Of a stretch of 64,000 nt of DNA, positions 44,475-54,262 are shown one piece after another (position 1 is the stretch's first letter; every line of letters starts with the position of its first letter). The translations under genes and the position numbers were made by a program. The DNA is from Brevundimonas pishanensis (GTDB lineage: Bacteria; Pseudomonadota; Alphaproteobacteria; Caulobacterales; Caulobacteraceae). Below the pieces are notes generated by a model, which saw nothing but the letters and a program-made list of their open reading frames with translations, did not search any database and was not told the DNA's origin. Where the stretch lies: NCBI RefSeq assembly GCF_022750635.1, contig NZ_JAJKBG010000001.1:124001-188000 (forward strand). Reading direction: 5' to 3'.

Positions 44475-44900
44475 TCAGATCAAATCTCTAAGCCACGCCA
44501 CGAGGGGTTCGTCCGCGGGCGGCATTGGATAGTCCAAAAGCTTGCCCGGTTTCACCCACGCCAGAGCACTGTGCTCCTTGGCGACCACGGTGCCCGACCA
44601 CCTACGGCAAAGGTAGAGTGGCATCAGTAGGTGAAATTTTTCGTAACCGTGACTGGTAAACACGAAGGGAGCGAGACACGCCTCCTTCACGTCGATGCCA
44701 AGCTCTTCTTTCAGTTCGCGAATTAGGGCCTGCTCGGGCCGCTCACCGGGTTCGACCTTGCCGCCCGGAAACTCCCACAGGCCCGCCAGCTGTTTGCCTT
44801 CGGGGCGCTGGGCGATGAGGATGCGGCCATCCGTATCGATCAGCGCCACCGCGACCACGAGCACGGTGGGGACATTCCCCGAAGCGGCAGTATCGGTCAC
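44475..44900 (-). CDS. mutT: MutT-type Nudix hydrolase (8-oxo-dGTP diphosphatase)
   Basis: Sanitises oxidised nucleotides. The full Nudix box GGKVEPGERPEQALIRELKE with the following ELGI is present in a 141-residue chain of MutT size. GTG 44900 overlaps the argJ stop (GTGA). It is the third gene of PPIase-argJ-mutT. Caulobacterales often keep mutT after argJ. Confidence 0.88.
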   Translation of the reverse strand: MTDTAASGNVPTVLVVAVALIDTDGRILIAQRPEGKQLAGLWEFPGGKVEPGERPEQALIRELKEELGIDVKEACLAPFVFTSHGYEKFHLLMPLYLCRRWSGTVVAKEHSALAWVKPGKLLDYPMPPADEPLVAWLRDLI

Positions 44901-46276
44901 GAACGATAGTCCCCGTTAATCTCGATGTAGCGCTTGGTCAGATCGCAGGTCCAGACGGTGGCCGACGCACGACCCGAAGCGACGTGGACCGTGATGTCGA
45001 TCTCGTCGTTCTTCATATAGGCGCTCATCACCTCTTCATTGTAGTCGGCCGCAGGTGCGCCATCGACAGCGGCGGTGTGGGGACCAAAGAAGATGGCGAG
45101 GCGGTCGCGGTCCACGGCTTCCTCGGTCTTGCCGACGGCCATGACGATACGGCCCCAGTTGGCGTCTTCACCCGCAATGGCGGTTTTCACCAGCGGGCTG
45201 TCGGCGATGGACTTGGCCAGTTTGCGGGCCGAGGCCGGAGAGGCGGCACCTTCGACGGTGACCTTGACGAATTTGGTTGCGCCCTCGCCGTCCTTCACCA
45301 GCTGGTGGGCGAGGTCGAGCATGACCTGTTCCAGAGCGCGCGAGAAATCCTTAAGGCGGCGGTCGCCGACGCGGCCGATGCGCGGCGCGCCCGAGGTGCC
45401 GGTCGCAAAGATCAGGGCCGTGTCATTGGTCGAGGTATCGCCATCGACCGTAACCGAGTTGAAGGTAGTGCGAACGTGCAGGTTCAGCAGCGCCTTCAGA
45501 ACCGGAGGTGCGATATCGGCATCCGTCACGATAAAGGCCAGCATGGTCGCCATATCCGGCGCGATCATACCCGAGCCCTTGGCGATGCCCGAGATGCGTA
45601 CCTTCACGCCCTCGATCTCGCACTCGGCGGTGGAGCCCTTGGGGAAGGTGTCGGTGGTCATGATGCCAGCACCGGCCTTGGCCCAGTTGTCGGCACTCAA
45701 GCCCGCTTCGATTTCCGACAGTTTGGCGGTGATCTTGGTATCATCCAGAACCACACCGATCACGCCGGTCGAGGCCAGCATGACGTCGCGCTGGCGGCAG
45801 TCGAACTTCTTGGCGGCAGCCGCAGCGGTGGCCTTGGCGGCATCGGCACCGGCCTTGCCCGTGAAGGCATTGGCGCAACCGGCGTTGATCACCATCAGCT
45901 TGACGCCTTCGCCACCCTTGTCGGTGTCGAGTTGCTTCTTGCACCAGTCGACTGGAGCCGAACCAACGTTGTGGCGCGTAAACACGCCCGCGCAGTTGGC
46001 CCCGTCGGGGAAGTGGAACACCACCAGATCGTCGCGCTCGTGCTTGTAGAAGCCTGCGCGTGCCGTGGCGATTTCCACGCCGTTGATCGGCGGAAGCTCG
46101 GGGAACGGCACAGCCAGCGGCGAGATAATTAGACCCGGCTTTCCTGCCGCAGGCGTCGTGGTCTTGGCCGGCTGGGTCGCCCGCTTGATCACCGAGGTCA
46201 GCGGATCAAGTGCCTTCTCGATAGCGGATTCGATTTTTTGACCGGTCGAGACGGGCTTAACGGGGGGACGGCTCAT
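44897..46276 (-). CDS. argJ: Bifunctional ornithine acetyltransferase / N-acetylglutamate synthase
   Basis: Recycles the acetyl group in arginine synthesis. The self-cleavage site ATMLAF, with Thr as the new nucleophile, follows KGSGMIAPDM. The 459 residues include an N-terminal extension of about 60 residues (Lys/Thr/Pro-rich) before the family start near LAVPFPELPPINGVEIATAR, so an internal start is possible. It overlaps both neighbours by 4 bp. Confidence 0.93.
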   Translation of the reverse strand: MSRPPVKPVSTGQKIESAIEKALDPLTSVIKRATQPAKTTTPAAGKPGLIISPLAVPFPELPPINGVEIATARAGFYKHERDDLVVFHFPDGANCAGVFTRHNVGSAPVDWCKKQLDTDKGGEGVKLMVINAGCANAFTGKAGADAAKATAAAAAKKFDCRQRDVMLASTGVIGVVLDDTKITAKLSEIEAGLSADNWAKAGAGIMTTDTFPKGSTAECEIEGVKVRISGIAKGSGMIAPDMATMLAFIVTDADIAPPVLKALLNLHVRTTFNSVTVDGDTSTNDTALIFATGTSGAPRIGRVGDRRLKDFSRALEQVMLDLAHQLVKDGEGATKFVKVTVEGAASPASARKLAKSIADSPLVKTAIAGEDANWGRIVMAVGKTEEAVDRDRLAIFFGPHTAAVDGAPAADYNEEVMSAYMKNDEIDITVHVASGRASATVWTCDLTKRYIEINGDYRS

Positions 46277-47259
46277 GAAGCAGATCCAGACGATGCAGGC
46301 TTAGGGGAAGTGGAATTGGCGGGTGTAGAAGCAGTAGCAGCAGGCGGCGTTTGCGGCGCAGAACGCGGCGGGTCAATCTCGAATTCAACCTTGGCCTTGC
46401 CGCGAAGCTGCTCCAGCAGTTGTCGGACGCCCTCATAGGTCAGGTATCGGACGATGACGGGGCGGGCCTGCTCCAGTGTTGGCGGGGTTTCGGCGCGGCG
46501 GTCCTCGATGCGCAGAACCGCCCAGCGGCCATCAACGGCGACCGGACCAACCAGGGCTCCGGCGGGCTTGTCGGCAATGGCTGCGGCGTAGGCAGCGGGC
46601 AGCAGATCGGGTGTGGCATAGCCGAGATCTCCACCCAGGGCGCGCGAGGTCTCGTCGATGGAACGCTGGGCGGCGACGGCCTCAAAGGCTGTCCCCTGCC
46701 CCAGAAGCGCAACGACGGCATCGGCCTGTTCGCGGGTTTCGCTGAGGATCAGGCGCAGGCGGACTTCGTCGGACTGTTTGGCGCGGCGCTGTTGCTCCGC
46801 ATACAGGCGCGCAACAGCCTGTTCGGACACGGCCTTGTTCACCACCGTCTCGACCAGCATATCGCCCAGAATGCGCTGGCGCACGGCTTCGAGACGGCGT
46901 TGGGCCGCCGGACTATTGTCCAGTCCACGACGTTCGGCTTCGCTGGCCAGAAGGCTCTGGTCGATGACCTCGTCGAGCACACGGCGGAAAAGCTCGGACG
47001 AAACATCCAAGGGCTCGCCTTCGCTGATCAGGCCTTGCGCTACCGCTTCGCGGCGAACATCCGAGGCCCAGATTTCATGTTTTTCGACACGGGCAACAAC
47101 CCGATCGCCCGCGTCGGGATGGGCTGTATCGGGATTGTCCCCACACGCCGCCAGCACCAGACCCATGCCCAGTACAATCCCGGCCGCCGTGATGCGGGCG
47201 CGGCTCAACGATCTGGAAGTCTTGGACAATATCACGAAGGACGGGTGCGAATTAGGCAT
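46273..47259 (-). CDS. Peptidylprolyl isomerase lipoprotein (parvulin, SurA/PrsA-like)
   Basis: A 328-residue periplasmic foldase from ATG 47259. The lipobox ends VLAAC at about residue 38. A SurA-N-like helical region (about 60-165) is followed by a parvulin PPIase domain (about 175-275) with ALGGDLGYATPDLLP. It ends in a Pro/Ala/Ser-rich tail. The ATGA overlap couples it to argJ. Divergent from secA, which is consistent with secretion-related regulation, though that is an inference. Confidence 0.82.
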   Translation of the reverse strand: MPNSHPSFVILSKTSRSLSRARITAAGIVLGMGLVLAACGDNPDTAHPDAGDRVVARVEKHEIWASDVRREAVAQGLISEGEPLDVSSELFRRVLDEVIDQSLLASEAERRGLDNSPAAQRRLEAVRQRILGDMLVETVVNKAVSEQAVARLYAEQQRRAKQSDEVRLRLILSETREQADAVVALLGQGTAFEAVAAQRSIDETSRALGGDLGYATPDLLPAAYAAAIADKPAGALVGPVAVDGRWAVLRIEDRRAETPPTLEQARPVIVRYLTYEGVRQLLEQLRGKAKVEFEIDPPRSAPQTPPAATASTPANSTSPKPASSGSAS

Positions 47260-47531
47260 CGGGCACTCCCGTATCGGGGTGGACAACAGCCGCAGAGGCT
47301 GCGGGCGACGACAGCCTGTGCGCGTGCAGCAAACACTGCTCGCGTTGACAGGCCCTAGGTGGGTGCTTAAGTCCAGCCTTCGCCCAAGTCGAGGGGTTTC
47401 CGATTGGATGGGTGAGCCTTTGGTCGCGTGCCGTGAGTGCGCAGGTCCGGGTTCCACCAGTCACTACCCCCGATTAGGCGTGAGCTATCATTTCTCTGAG
47501 CCTTAAAACGCTCGCCCGTTTCGGATCGCCC

Positions 47532-50384
47532 ATGCTCGGCTTTGCCAAGAAATTCTTCGGTTCCTCCAATGACCGCAAGGTCAAGACCTTCATGGCCGAG
47601 GTGCAGAAAATCAATGCACTAGAGCCTAAGTTCGAGGCACTGTCCGACGACGAACTGCGCATGATGACGCAGACGTTCCGTGACCGGATCGAAGGCGGCG
47701 AGAAGCTGGACAAACTCCTGCCGGAAGCCTTCGCCGTTGCCCGCGAAGCCTCCAAGCGCGTTCTGGGCCAGCGCCAGTATGACGTGCAGCTGACCGGCGG
47801 TATGATCCTGCATGAAGGCGGTATTGCCGAAATGCGTACCGGCGAGGGCAAGACCCTTGTGGCTGTGGCACCGGTTTACCTGAATGCGCTTCTGGGCAAG
47901 GGCGTCCACGTCGTGACCGTGAACGACTATCTGGCCCGCCGCGACGCCGAGACGATGGGCAAGGTCTATCGCTTCCTCGGTCTCGAAGTCGGCGTGATCG
48001 TCAATGGCTTGAGCCAGGGCCAGCGCCAGATGGCCTACAATGCCGACATCACCTACGGCACCAACAACGAATTCGGCTTTGACTATCTGCGCGACAACCT
48101 CGTGTACGACCGTCGCGAGATGGTGCAGCGTCCGCACCACTTCGCCATCGTCGACGAAGTTGACTCGATCCTGATCGACGAAGCCCGTACCCCGCTGATC
48201 ATCTCGGGCCCGACCGAAGACCGTTCGGACTTCTACAAGATCGTCGACGTTCTGGTGAAGGAACTGGTCAAGGACACGGAAACCTTCGACCTCGACGAGA
48301 AGCAGCGTCAGGCGCTTCTGACCGAGCTGGGCTCGGAGCGCATCGAAGACATGCTGCGTGAAGCCGGTCACCTCGTGGACGGTACCGAGGACCTGTACGA
48401 TCCGCTGAACGTCTCGCTCGTTCACCACGTGAACCAGGCCCTGCGCGCCAACACCCTGTATCAGCGCGACAAGGACTACATCATCAAGGACGACGAGGTT
48501 GTCCTGATCGATGAATACACCGGTCGTATGATGACCGGCCGCCGTCTGTCCGAAGGCCTGCACCAGGCGCTGGAAGCCAAGGAAGACGTCAAGATCCAGC
48601 CCGAGAACCAGACGCTGGCCTCGGTGACGATCCAGAACTATTTCCGCCTCTACGAAAAGCTGTCGGGTATGACCGGTACGGCTTCGACCGAGGCACAGGA
48701 GTTCATGGACATCTACAAGATGGACGTCCTTGAAGTTCCGACCAACCGTCCGATCCAGCGTAAGGATTACGACGACGAGGTATACCGCACGTTCAAGGAA
48801 AAGAACGTCGCCATCGTCAAGCAGATCGCCGAGTGCCACGTAAAGGGTCAGCCGATCCTCGTCGGCACCGTGTCGATCGAAAAGTCCGAAGAGCTGTCGG
48901 AACTGCTCAAGACCTACGAGTACAAGGTCGAGCTGAGCCGCGAGCTGAAGCCTGAATACAAGGGACGCGAGAAGGAAGCCCAGAAGGTCGGTGATGAGGC
49001 CTACAACATCACCTACAAGACCGGTCGCGGCATCCCGCACAACGTCCTGAACGCACGCCAGCACGAACAGGAAGCCTTCATCGTTGCCGAAGCCGGTCTG
49101 CCGGGTGCTGTAACGATCGCCACCAACATGGCCGGTCGCGGTACCGACATCCAGCTGGGCGGCAACATCGAAATGCGCATGCAGCGCTGGCTGCAGGAAC
49201 AGCGCAACATGGCCGCTGTGGTCACGCCGGAACAGACGGCGGCCAAGGAAGCCGAGATCAAGGCCGAAATCGCCGTCGCCAAGGAAAAGGCTCTGGCCGC
49301 TGGCGGTCTGTTTGTTCTGGGTACCGAGCGTCACGAAAGCCGCCGTATCGATAACCAGCTGCGCGGTCGTACCGGTCGTCAGGGTGACCCGGGTACCTCG
49401 AAATTCTACCTGTCGTGCGAAGACGACCTGCTGCGTATCTTCGCCGGTGACCGTCTGGACGCCATCATGAAGTCGTTCGGCGTGGCCGAGGGCGAGGCTA
49501 TCAGCCACCCGTGGCTGAACCGCGCCGTCGAGACCGCGCAGAAGCGCGTCGAAGCCCGCAACTACGACATGCGCAAGAACGTGCTGAAGTACGACGACGT
49601 CGTGAACGACCAGCGCAAGGCCGTGTTCGAGCAGCGTCAGGAATTCATGGATTCCAACGACCTGTCCGAACTGGTCGCCGACTTCCGTCAGGACGTCATC
49701 AGCGATCTGGTCGAGCGCTACATGCCGCCCAAGGCCTATGCCGAGCAGTGGGACATTGAAGGTCTGGACGAGAAGGTGAAATACACCCTCGGCCTCGACC
49801 TGCCGCTGCGTGAGTGGGCCGCCGAAGAAGGCGTGTCGAACGAAGAGTTCGAAGAGCGCCTGAACGCCGCTGCCAACGCCCACGCCGCAGAGCGCGAAGA
49901 GATGATCGGTGTCGAACAGACCCGCAATCTCGAGAAGCAGTTCATGCTGCAAATGATCGACATGCAGTGGCGCGAGCACCTTGTGCACCTCGACCATCTG
50001 CGCGGCGTCATCGGCCTGCGTGGCTATGGCCAGCGTGACCCGCTGAACGAATACAAGACCGAGGCTTTCAACCTGTTTGAGAACCTGCTGCACGACCTGC
50101 GTCACAACGTGACCCGCTGGTTGATGACGGTCGAGTTCCGCTTCCAGCCGCCGCCGGAAATGGAAATGCCGGAGTTCCAGGAAATCCACCTCGCACCGGG
50201 AACGGGCGAGAACCAGATGGCCGATCCGGCCGCGCAGAACCCTGAAGGTATGCTGCAGGGTGATGACCGCTCCAAGCTGCCGGTCGAGGCTCTGCCGGAA
50301 GGTTGGGAACGCACCAACCGTAACGGCGACTGCCCGTGCGGATCGGGCCGCAAGTTCAAACACTGCCACGGTAGTTTGGTTTGA
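47532..50384 (+). CDS. secA: Preprotein translocase ATPase SecA
   Basis: Motor of the Sec pathway, 950 residues. It has Walker A GEGKTL in the MRTGEGKTL block, [20 protein letters not shown], and [14 protein letters not shown] motif VI sequence ([17 protein letters not shown]). The C-terminal zinc finger is [15 protein letters not shown] 916-codon open frame on the opposite strand is an artefact of codon bias. The 272-bp upstream interval should hold the divergent promoters. Confidence 0.97.
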   Translation: MLGFAKKFFGSSNDRKVKTFMAEVQKINALEPKFEALSDDELRMMTQTFRDRIEGGEKLDKLLPEAFAVAREASKRVLGQRQYDVQLTGGMILHEGGIAEMRTGEGKTLVAVAPVYLNALLGKGVHVVTVNDYLARRDAETMGKVYRFLGLEVGVIVNGLSQGQRQMAYNADITYGTNNEFGFDYLRDNLVYDRREMVQRPHHFAIVDEVDSILIDEARTPLIISGPTEDRSDFYKIVDVLVKELVKDTETFDLDEKQRQALLTELGSERIEDMLREAGHLVDGTEDLYDPLNVSLVHHVNQALRANTLYQRDKDYIIKDDEVVLIDEYTGRMMTGRRLSEGLHQALEAKEDVKIQPENQTLASVTIQNYFRLYEKLSGMTGTASTEAQEFMDIYKMDVLEVPTNRPIQRKDYDDEVYRTFKEKNVAIVKQIAECHVKGQPILVGTVSIEKSEELSELLKTYEYKVELSRELKPEYKGREKEAQKVGDEAYNITYKTGRGIPHNVLNARQHEQEAFIVAEAGLPGAVTIATNMAGRGTDIQLGGNIEMRMQRWLQEQRNMAAVVTPEQTAAKEAEIKAEIAVAKEKALAAGGLFVLGTERHESRRIDNQLRGRTGRQGDPGTSKFYLSCEDDLLRIFAGDRLDAIMKSFGVAEGEAISHPWLNRAVETAQKRVEARNYDMRKNVLKYDDVVNDQRKAVFEQRQEFMDSNDLSELVADFRQDVISDLVERYMPPKAYAEQWDIEGLDEKVKYTLGLDLPLREWAAEEGVSNEEFEERLNAAANAHAAEREEMIGVEQTRNLEKQFMLQMIDMQWREHLVHLDHLRGVIGLRGYGQRDPLNEYKTEAFNLFENLLHDLRHNVTRWLMTVEFRFQPPPEMEMPEFQEIHLAPGTGENQMADPAAQNPEGMLQGDDRSKLPVEALPEGWERTNRNGDCPCGSGRKFKHCHGSLV

Positions 50385-50468
50385 GCAGGGCGGGCTTTTG
50401 GCCCGCCGCCGCTAAGCTCGCCCTCGCGCAGGCTCTCGGCTTGAGCGGCAGAAATCACTAAAAAGTTC

Positions 50469-50504
50469 AGGGGTGGGAGCTGTGGCTTCCACCCCTTTTC
50501 TTTT
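50469..50504 (+). terminator. Intrinsic terminator downstream of secA
   Basis: AGGGGTGGGAGC / GCTTCCACCCCT with loop TGTG, followed by TTTCTTTT. A smaller GGCGGGC/GCCCGCC hairpin precedes it at 50389-50407. Confidence 0.85.
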
Positions 50505-50536
50505 GGGTCTTTCCCGTATCTCTGTAAGGTGGGGCC

Positions 50537-51694
50537 ATGTTGAAGCACCGTTTTACCCGCGCTCTTTCGCTTGATCCGCAACGGCTGCATTTCGCGGGGC
50601 ACAGCCACCATCTTTGGCCGGATGTTACCTTCGATGCCCAGGTGAGGGCCTGGGCCGAGGCCAACCATTATGCCGACCGCAAATGGGACCTGATCTTCGC
50701 AGAAGTCATTCCGGCGGCGCAGGGGCATGTGGCAAGGCAGTTGGGACTGTCATCCCCCGATAGTGTCGTCTTCACGTCCAACACCCATGACCTGCTGTTG
50801 CGCGTCGTCTCGGCCGTTGAAAAGAAGCCGGTGCGCATCCTGTCGACGGACGGCGAGTTTCATTCCTTCCGCCGTCAGGCCGAGCGCTGGGAGGAAGCGG
50901 GAGACGTTGTCGTTACACGCATCCCCCTGGCCCCCATCGAGACCTTCGAAGACCGCTTCTTGCAAGCTGCGCAGGCGGGCGGGCACGACCTGATTTTCGT
51001 CAGTCAGGTCTTCTTCCGCACGGGTCAGTTGAGCGGCGGTATGGAGGCGCTGGCCGCGCTGTCACAGCCTGCGGGCCCTTGGGTGGTCATCGACGGCTAT
51101 CATGGCTTCATGGCGACGCCGACAGACCTGTCGCCCATCGAAGACCGCGTCTTCTATCTGGCGGGCGGGTATAAATATGCGATGGCTGGCGAAGGGGCCT
51201 GCTTCCTGCATGCTCCGCCGGGGTTCGGGCCGCGTCCCGCGGTCACGGGCTGGTTTGCGGAGTTCGGTGAACTGGAAGGGCCCGCGGGCGGTGTCGGCTA
51301 TCGCACCGATGGCGGCCGCTTCTGGGGTGCCACCTTTGATGTCAGTGCGCTTTACCGGTTCAATGCCGTGCAGGACATGCTGTCCGAGGAAGGCGTTTCG
51401 GTGACCGACATGGCCGCGCATTCACGCGGACTGATGCAAACGTTCCAGACGGCCTTGCAAGATGCCGACGATACGATCTGGGCCGAGGCCGAGTGGCTGA
51501 ACCCTGTAGATGGCGACGGGCCGCGCGCCAGATTCCTCGCCATTCGTCATCCCAAGGCTGCCGACATTCGCGCCCGATTGATCGAGCACCATGTCATCAC
51601 CGACGTGCGCGACGATGTGATCCGCTTCGGGTTCGGCCCCTATCAGGACGAAGGCGACGTCAAGCGGCTGATCGACATCTGCGGTACGATCTAG
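50537..51694 (+). CDS. Kynureninase-like class V PLP enzyme
   Basis: A 385-residue fold-type I PLP protein. Family features are FAGHSHHLWPDV near the N-terminus, VVFTSNTHDLLLR, the aspartate in WVVIDGYHGF and the Schiff-base Lys in LAGGYKYAMAGEG. It resembles kynureninases and class V aminotransferases, but I cannot assign a substrate, and there are no tryptophan-degradation genes nearby. It sits alone between secA and the zur operon. Confidence 0.72.
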   Translation: MLKHRFTRALSLDPQRLHFAGHSHHLWPDVTFDAQVRAWAEANHYADRKWDLIFAEVIPAAQGHVARQLGLSSPDSVVFTSNTHDLLLRVVSAVEKKPVRILSTDGEFHSFRRQAERWEEAGDVVVTRIPLAPIETFEDRFLQAAQAGGHDLIFVSQVFFRTGQLSGGMEALAALSQPAGPWVVIDGYHGFMATPTDLSPIEDRVFYLAGGYKYAMAGEGACFLHAPPGFGPRPAVTGWFAEFGELEGPAGGVGYRTDGGRFWGATFDVSALYRFNAVQDMLSEEGVSVTDMAAHSRGLMQTFQTALQDADDTIWAEAEWLNPVDGDGPRARFLAIRHPKAADIRARLIEHHVITDVRDDVIRFGFGPYQDEGDVKRLIDICGTI

Positions 51695-51697
51695 GCC

Positions 51698-52714
51698 CTA
51701 ATAGAAGAGCGACTCCGCATCCTTCTCGGCCTTGGGCGGGGCCGTATTCAGCTCGCGCGGCGCGGGCCTCGGCCTCGTCGTTTGCGGACGTGTCGCTTGG
51801 GGGCGAGGTGCGGCCGCTGGACGTTCGCTTTGAGACTGTACGGTTTCGGAACTGATGCCCGCGCCGACGTCCCCCGGTAGCAGAGGCGAAGGCGTGCGGT
51901 ATTCGCTGCCTTCGCTGTTCTCTGACTGTTCCGGCCATTCGACACGCGGATCCTCGCTGTAGTTCAGGCGAGGATAGCGGTCGTCGAAATCATCGGCTTC
52001 GTCGGGGCGCGCGTCATCGTAGGCAGGCGCTGGCTCAGGCGATGGAGCCAGCGGGCGAGCCATTCCCTCGCCAGTGAGCCGCAAGGCATAGCGCGCTTCA
52101 TTGACGGCGGCAGGACGCTGGCACAGGCACGCTGCAAGCTGGTTCGCTCCGTCGCGCCAAATAATCAGGGGGAAGCGGTCGTCCTTGGCCCCGTGGCCGA
52201 CCCGCTCCATCAGGGTTCGGGACAAGGCCGCAGCTTCTGCGCGCACGGCGAGGCGTCGAGGCGATACGGCGACGGGCTCTATGCCAATGGCGGTCCAGTG
52301 CTCCGCGCGCATCGACATCCACTCGGCCAGAAGGTCGATATTTTGGGTGAGCCACAACTCGGCCACGGTCGCATCCTCGGCAGCACCGCCATGCCCGGAC
52401 GGGACCATAATGACGCGAACCTCGCGGCCTTGCTCGGCCAGTTCTATCGCGTCGTTGAGCAGCCATTCTTCCAGACGGGGCGCGGAACGCGGAGCGATGA
52501 CATAAACGGGGCGCTCACCCCTGTTCAGCGAAATATAGGGAGCCGATGCCAGCAGGGCTTCGAGCGGAGCTGGATCATTGACGACGTGCAGGGGTTGGTT
52601 GCGCGCCGAAAGGCTCCACCATCCCATAATACCGACGCCCGCCAGCAACAGTCCCAGGCCAACACCCGCGATCACTGCGGCAGCGATCTTCCTGTTCGCG
52701 CTCTTACCGGCCAA
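51698..52714 (-). CDS. Membrane-anchored hypothetical protein in the zur operon
   Basis: A 338-residue protein not recognised. It has one N-terminal helix (about 10-33) with basic residues before it. The compact domain (about 60-215) includes RPVYVIAPRSAPRLEEWLLN, REVRVIMVPSGHGG and LAACLCQRP, a thioredoxin-like pattern resembling DsbG-style proteins without a clear CxxC at the usual place. A long Pro/Gln/Arg-rich tail is likely disordered. The start is TTG 52714, overlapping the hydrolase gene by 11 bp, and is uncertain. Confidence 0.55.
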   Translation of the reverse strand: MAGKSANRKIAAAVIAGVGLGLLLAGVGIMGWWSLSARNQPLHVVNDPAPLEALLASAPYISLNRGERPVYVIAPRSAPRLEEWLLNDAIELAEQGREVRVIMVPSGHGGAAEDATVAELWLTQNIDLLAEWMSMRAEHWTAIGIEPVAVSPRRLAVRAEAAALSRTLMERVGHGAKDDRFPLIIWRDGANQLAACLCQRPAAVNEARYALRLTGEGMARPLAPSPEPAPAYDDARPDEADDFDDRYPRLNYSEDPRVEWPEQSENSEGSEYRTPSPLLPGDVGAGISSETVQSQSERPAAAPRPQATRPQTTRPRPAPRELNTAPPKAEKDAESLFY

Positions 52715-53603
52715 GTTCGGCCACCAGATCCGTCACAGTCCTGCGCACAGCATCCGGATGCGTCATGGGGAACAGGTGCCCTCCCCCTTCGACGGTGGAA
52801 ATCTTTAGATCCCGTCCGGCGCTAGGCCGGATGGTCCCGCATAGGCTGCCATGCTCGGCGCGCAGAATACGGACCGGCCCTCTATACTGTCGAAGAGCGC
52901 GCCACGGATTGTGGGCTTGCGACGAATAGTTGGACGCTTCCCATTGCGGCGAGCATGCCAGTTTCACGCCATCTGCCGTCTCAAGCAGGCCATCGGCCAG
53001 ATAGTCGCGAAGAACTTCGTCGGGCCATCCCTTGAAGGCCCCGCGCCCCTTCCAGGACGCAAACGCCTGATCACGGGTCTCGAAAACCGAACGCCGACGC
53101 AGGGTGGATTTGACGATCGAACTTTGTGCGACGACGCGGTCCAGAACCGGTAGCTGGAAAGCCGCCACGGTGGGCTTGGGCCAGATGACCGGATCGAGCA
53201 GCAAAAGTCCTTTGACGCGATCCGGTACCTGAGCGGCGGCCAAGAGGCTGCTGGTACCCCCGATGGAATGGCCGCCTAGCAAAAGCGACGGACTGTCGGT
53301 CGCCTCGATCAGGCTGATCAGATCATCGCGGTGATCGTGCCAGTTGCGCCGCCCCATAGTCTGGGGTGGCAGGTTCGAGCGCCCGTGCCCGCGAAGATCG
53401 GGGGCCCAGATGCGAAACTGTTTGGCGAGTGGCAGCAAAAGCTGCCGATACGTCATGGCGTTAAAGCCATTGGCGTGGGCAAACACCATGTCAACCGGAC
53501 GATGGCCCGGACCGAAATCCAGCACCGCCATATCGCCTTCGCCCCATCGGTTGCGGATGGGGACTGTCAAACGCCGCGGCTGGGCGGCATCGCTACCGTC
53601 CAT
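52704..53603 (-). CDS. Alpha/beta hydrolase
   Basis: A 299-residue serine hydrolase. The nucleophile elbow is GGHSIGG near residue 110, an oxyanion segment is HANGFNAMTY, and the catalytic His is near VEGGGHLFPMTHP. ATG 53603 overlaps the zur-like stop as ATGA, so translation is coupled. The substrate is unknown. Its pairing with a metal regulator is worth noting but unexplained. Confidence 0.82.
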   Translation of the reverse strand: MDGSDAAQPRRLTVPIRNRWGEGDMAVLDFGPGHRPVDMVFAHANGFNAMTYRQLLLPLAKQFRIWAPDLRGHGRSNLPPQTMGRRNWHDHRDDLISLIEATDSPSLLLGGHSIGGTSSLLAAAQVPDRVKGLLLLDPVIWPKPTVAAFQLPVLDRVVAQSSIVKSTLRRRSVFETRDQAFASWKGRGAFKGWPDEVLRDYLADGLLETADGVKLACSPQWEASNYSSQAHNPWRALRQYRGPVRILRAEHGSLCGTIRPSAGRDLKISTVEGGGHLFPMTHPDAVRRTVTDLVAELGR

Positions 53604-54100
53604 CAAGCCGACACCTGACAGTGAGCGCATTTGCCGTGGCCCTCGATCGTGGTGTGCTGGATGTCATAGCCGGCCGCCTTGGCCGCCGCGCCGAGACCAA
53701 GTTCGCTCAACGGAACAGCCACTTCAGCGGTCGAGCCGCAGCAATCGCAGATAAGGAAGGCCGCCGCATGGGCGCGTACATCATCTCCGTGCGCGGAGCA
53801 GGCCACATAGGCGCTGATGGAAGCAATGCGATGCACCGCCCCGCGTCGCTCCAGAAACTCCAGCGCGCGATAGACGGTCGGGGGCTTGGCCGCCTCTCCG
53901 TTTGCACCGAAACGCGCAATCAGATCATAGGCTTTGACCGGCTCGCCTGCGGTCAGCAGCAGTTCGAGAACGCGGCGACGCGGAGCCGTCATCCGCTCGC
54001 CCTCCGAGACGCATGACGCCTCGACACCATCCAGAATGCGCTCGACCTCGCCCGCGGAGCGGGCCTTGTCGAGGTGGTCGTGATCACAGGGCGAGTTCAT
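53603..54100 (-). CDS. zur: Fur-family transcriptional regulator, Zur-like
   Basis: A 165-residue Fur-superfamily repressor with a winged helix (about 35-95: RRRVLELLLTAGEPVKAYDL ... PPTVYRALEFLERRGAVHRI). The dimer domain carries the structural zinc pairs CDCCGS and CAHCQ. The N-terminal CDHDH and the overall spacing favour a zinc sensor over Fur; that is inferred. First gene of an operon with the hydrolase and hypothetical genes. Confidence 0.82.
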   Translation of the reverse strand: MNSPCDHDHLDKARSAGEVERILDGVEASCVSEGERMTAPRRRVLELLLTAGEPVKAYDLIARFGANGEAAKPPTVYRALEFLERRGAVHRIASISAYVACSAHGDDVRAHAAAFLICDCCGSTAEVAVPLSELGLGAAAKAAGYDIQHTTIEGHGKCAHCQVSA

Positions 54101-54198
54101 GACACAGAGCTAAGGTTTCCGACGGCTCGTCGCAACCTGATTGACGTCCGGGACTAGGCGTCAGCACGAAATCGTGGTTCACAAATACCCTTGCTCGT

Positions 54199-54227
54199 TT
54201 GCCGTTCACCTCACGTTGGGCTAGAAC
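54199..54227 (+). promoter_or_regulatory. Sigma-70-like promoter of sapC
   Basis: TTGCCG, 17 nt, TAGAAC. Predicted start near 54234, 29 bp before ATG 54263. Confidence 0.45.
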
Positions 54228-54262
54228 GCGCCTCCTTTCTGTCCAGAAGATCAAAAGTTTCT

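Noticed and set aside
47619..50369. 916-codon open frame antisense to secA
   Set aside because: It mirrors the secA frame exactly and reads as low-information sequence; a by-product of strong codon bias in a GC-rich conserved gene.
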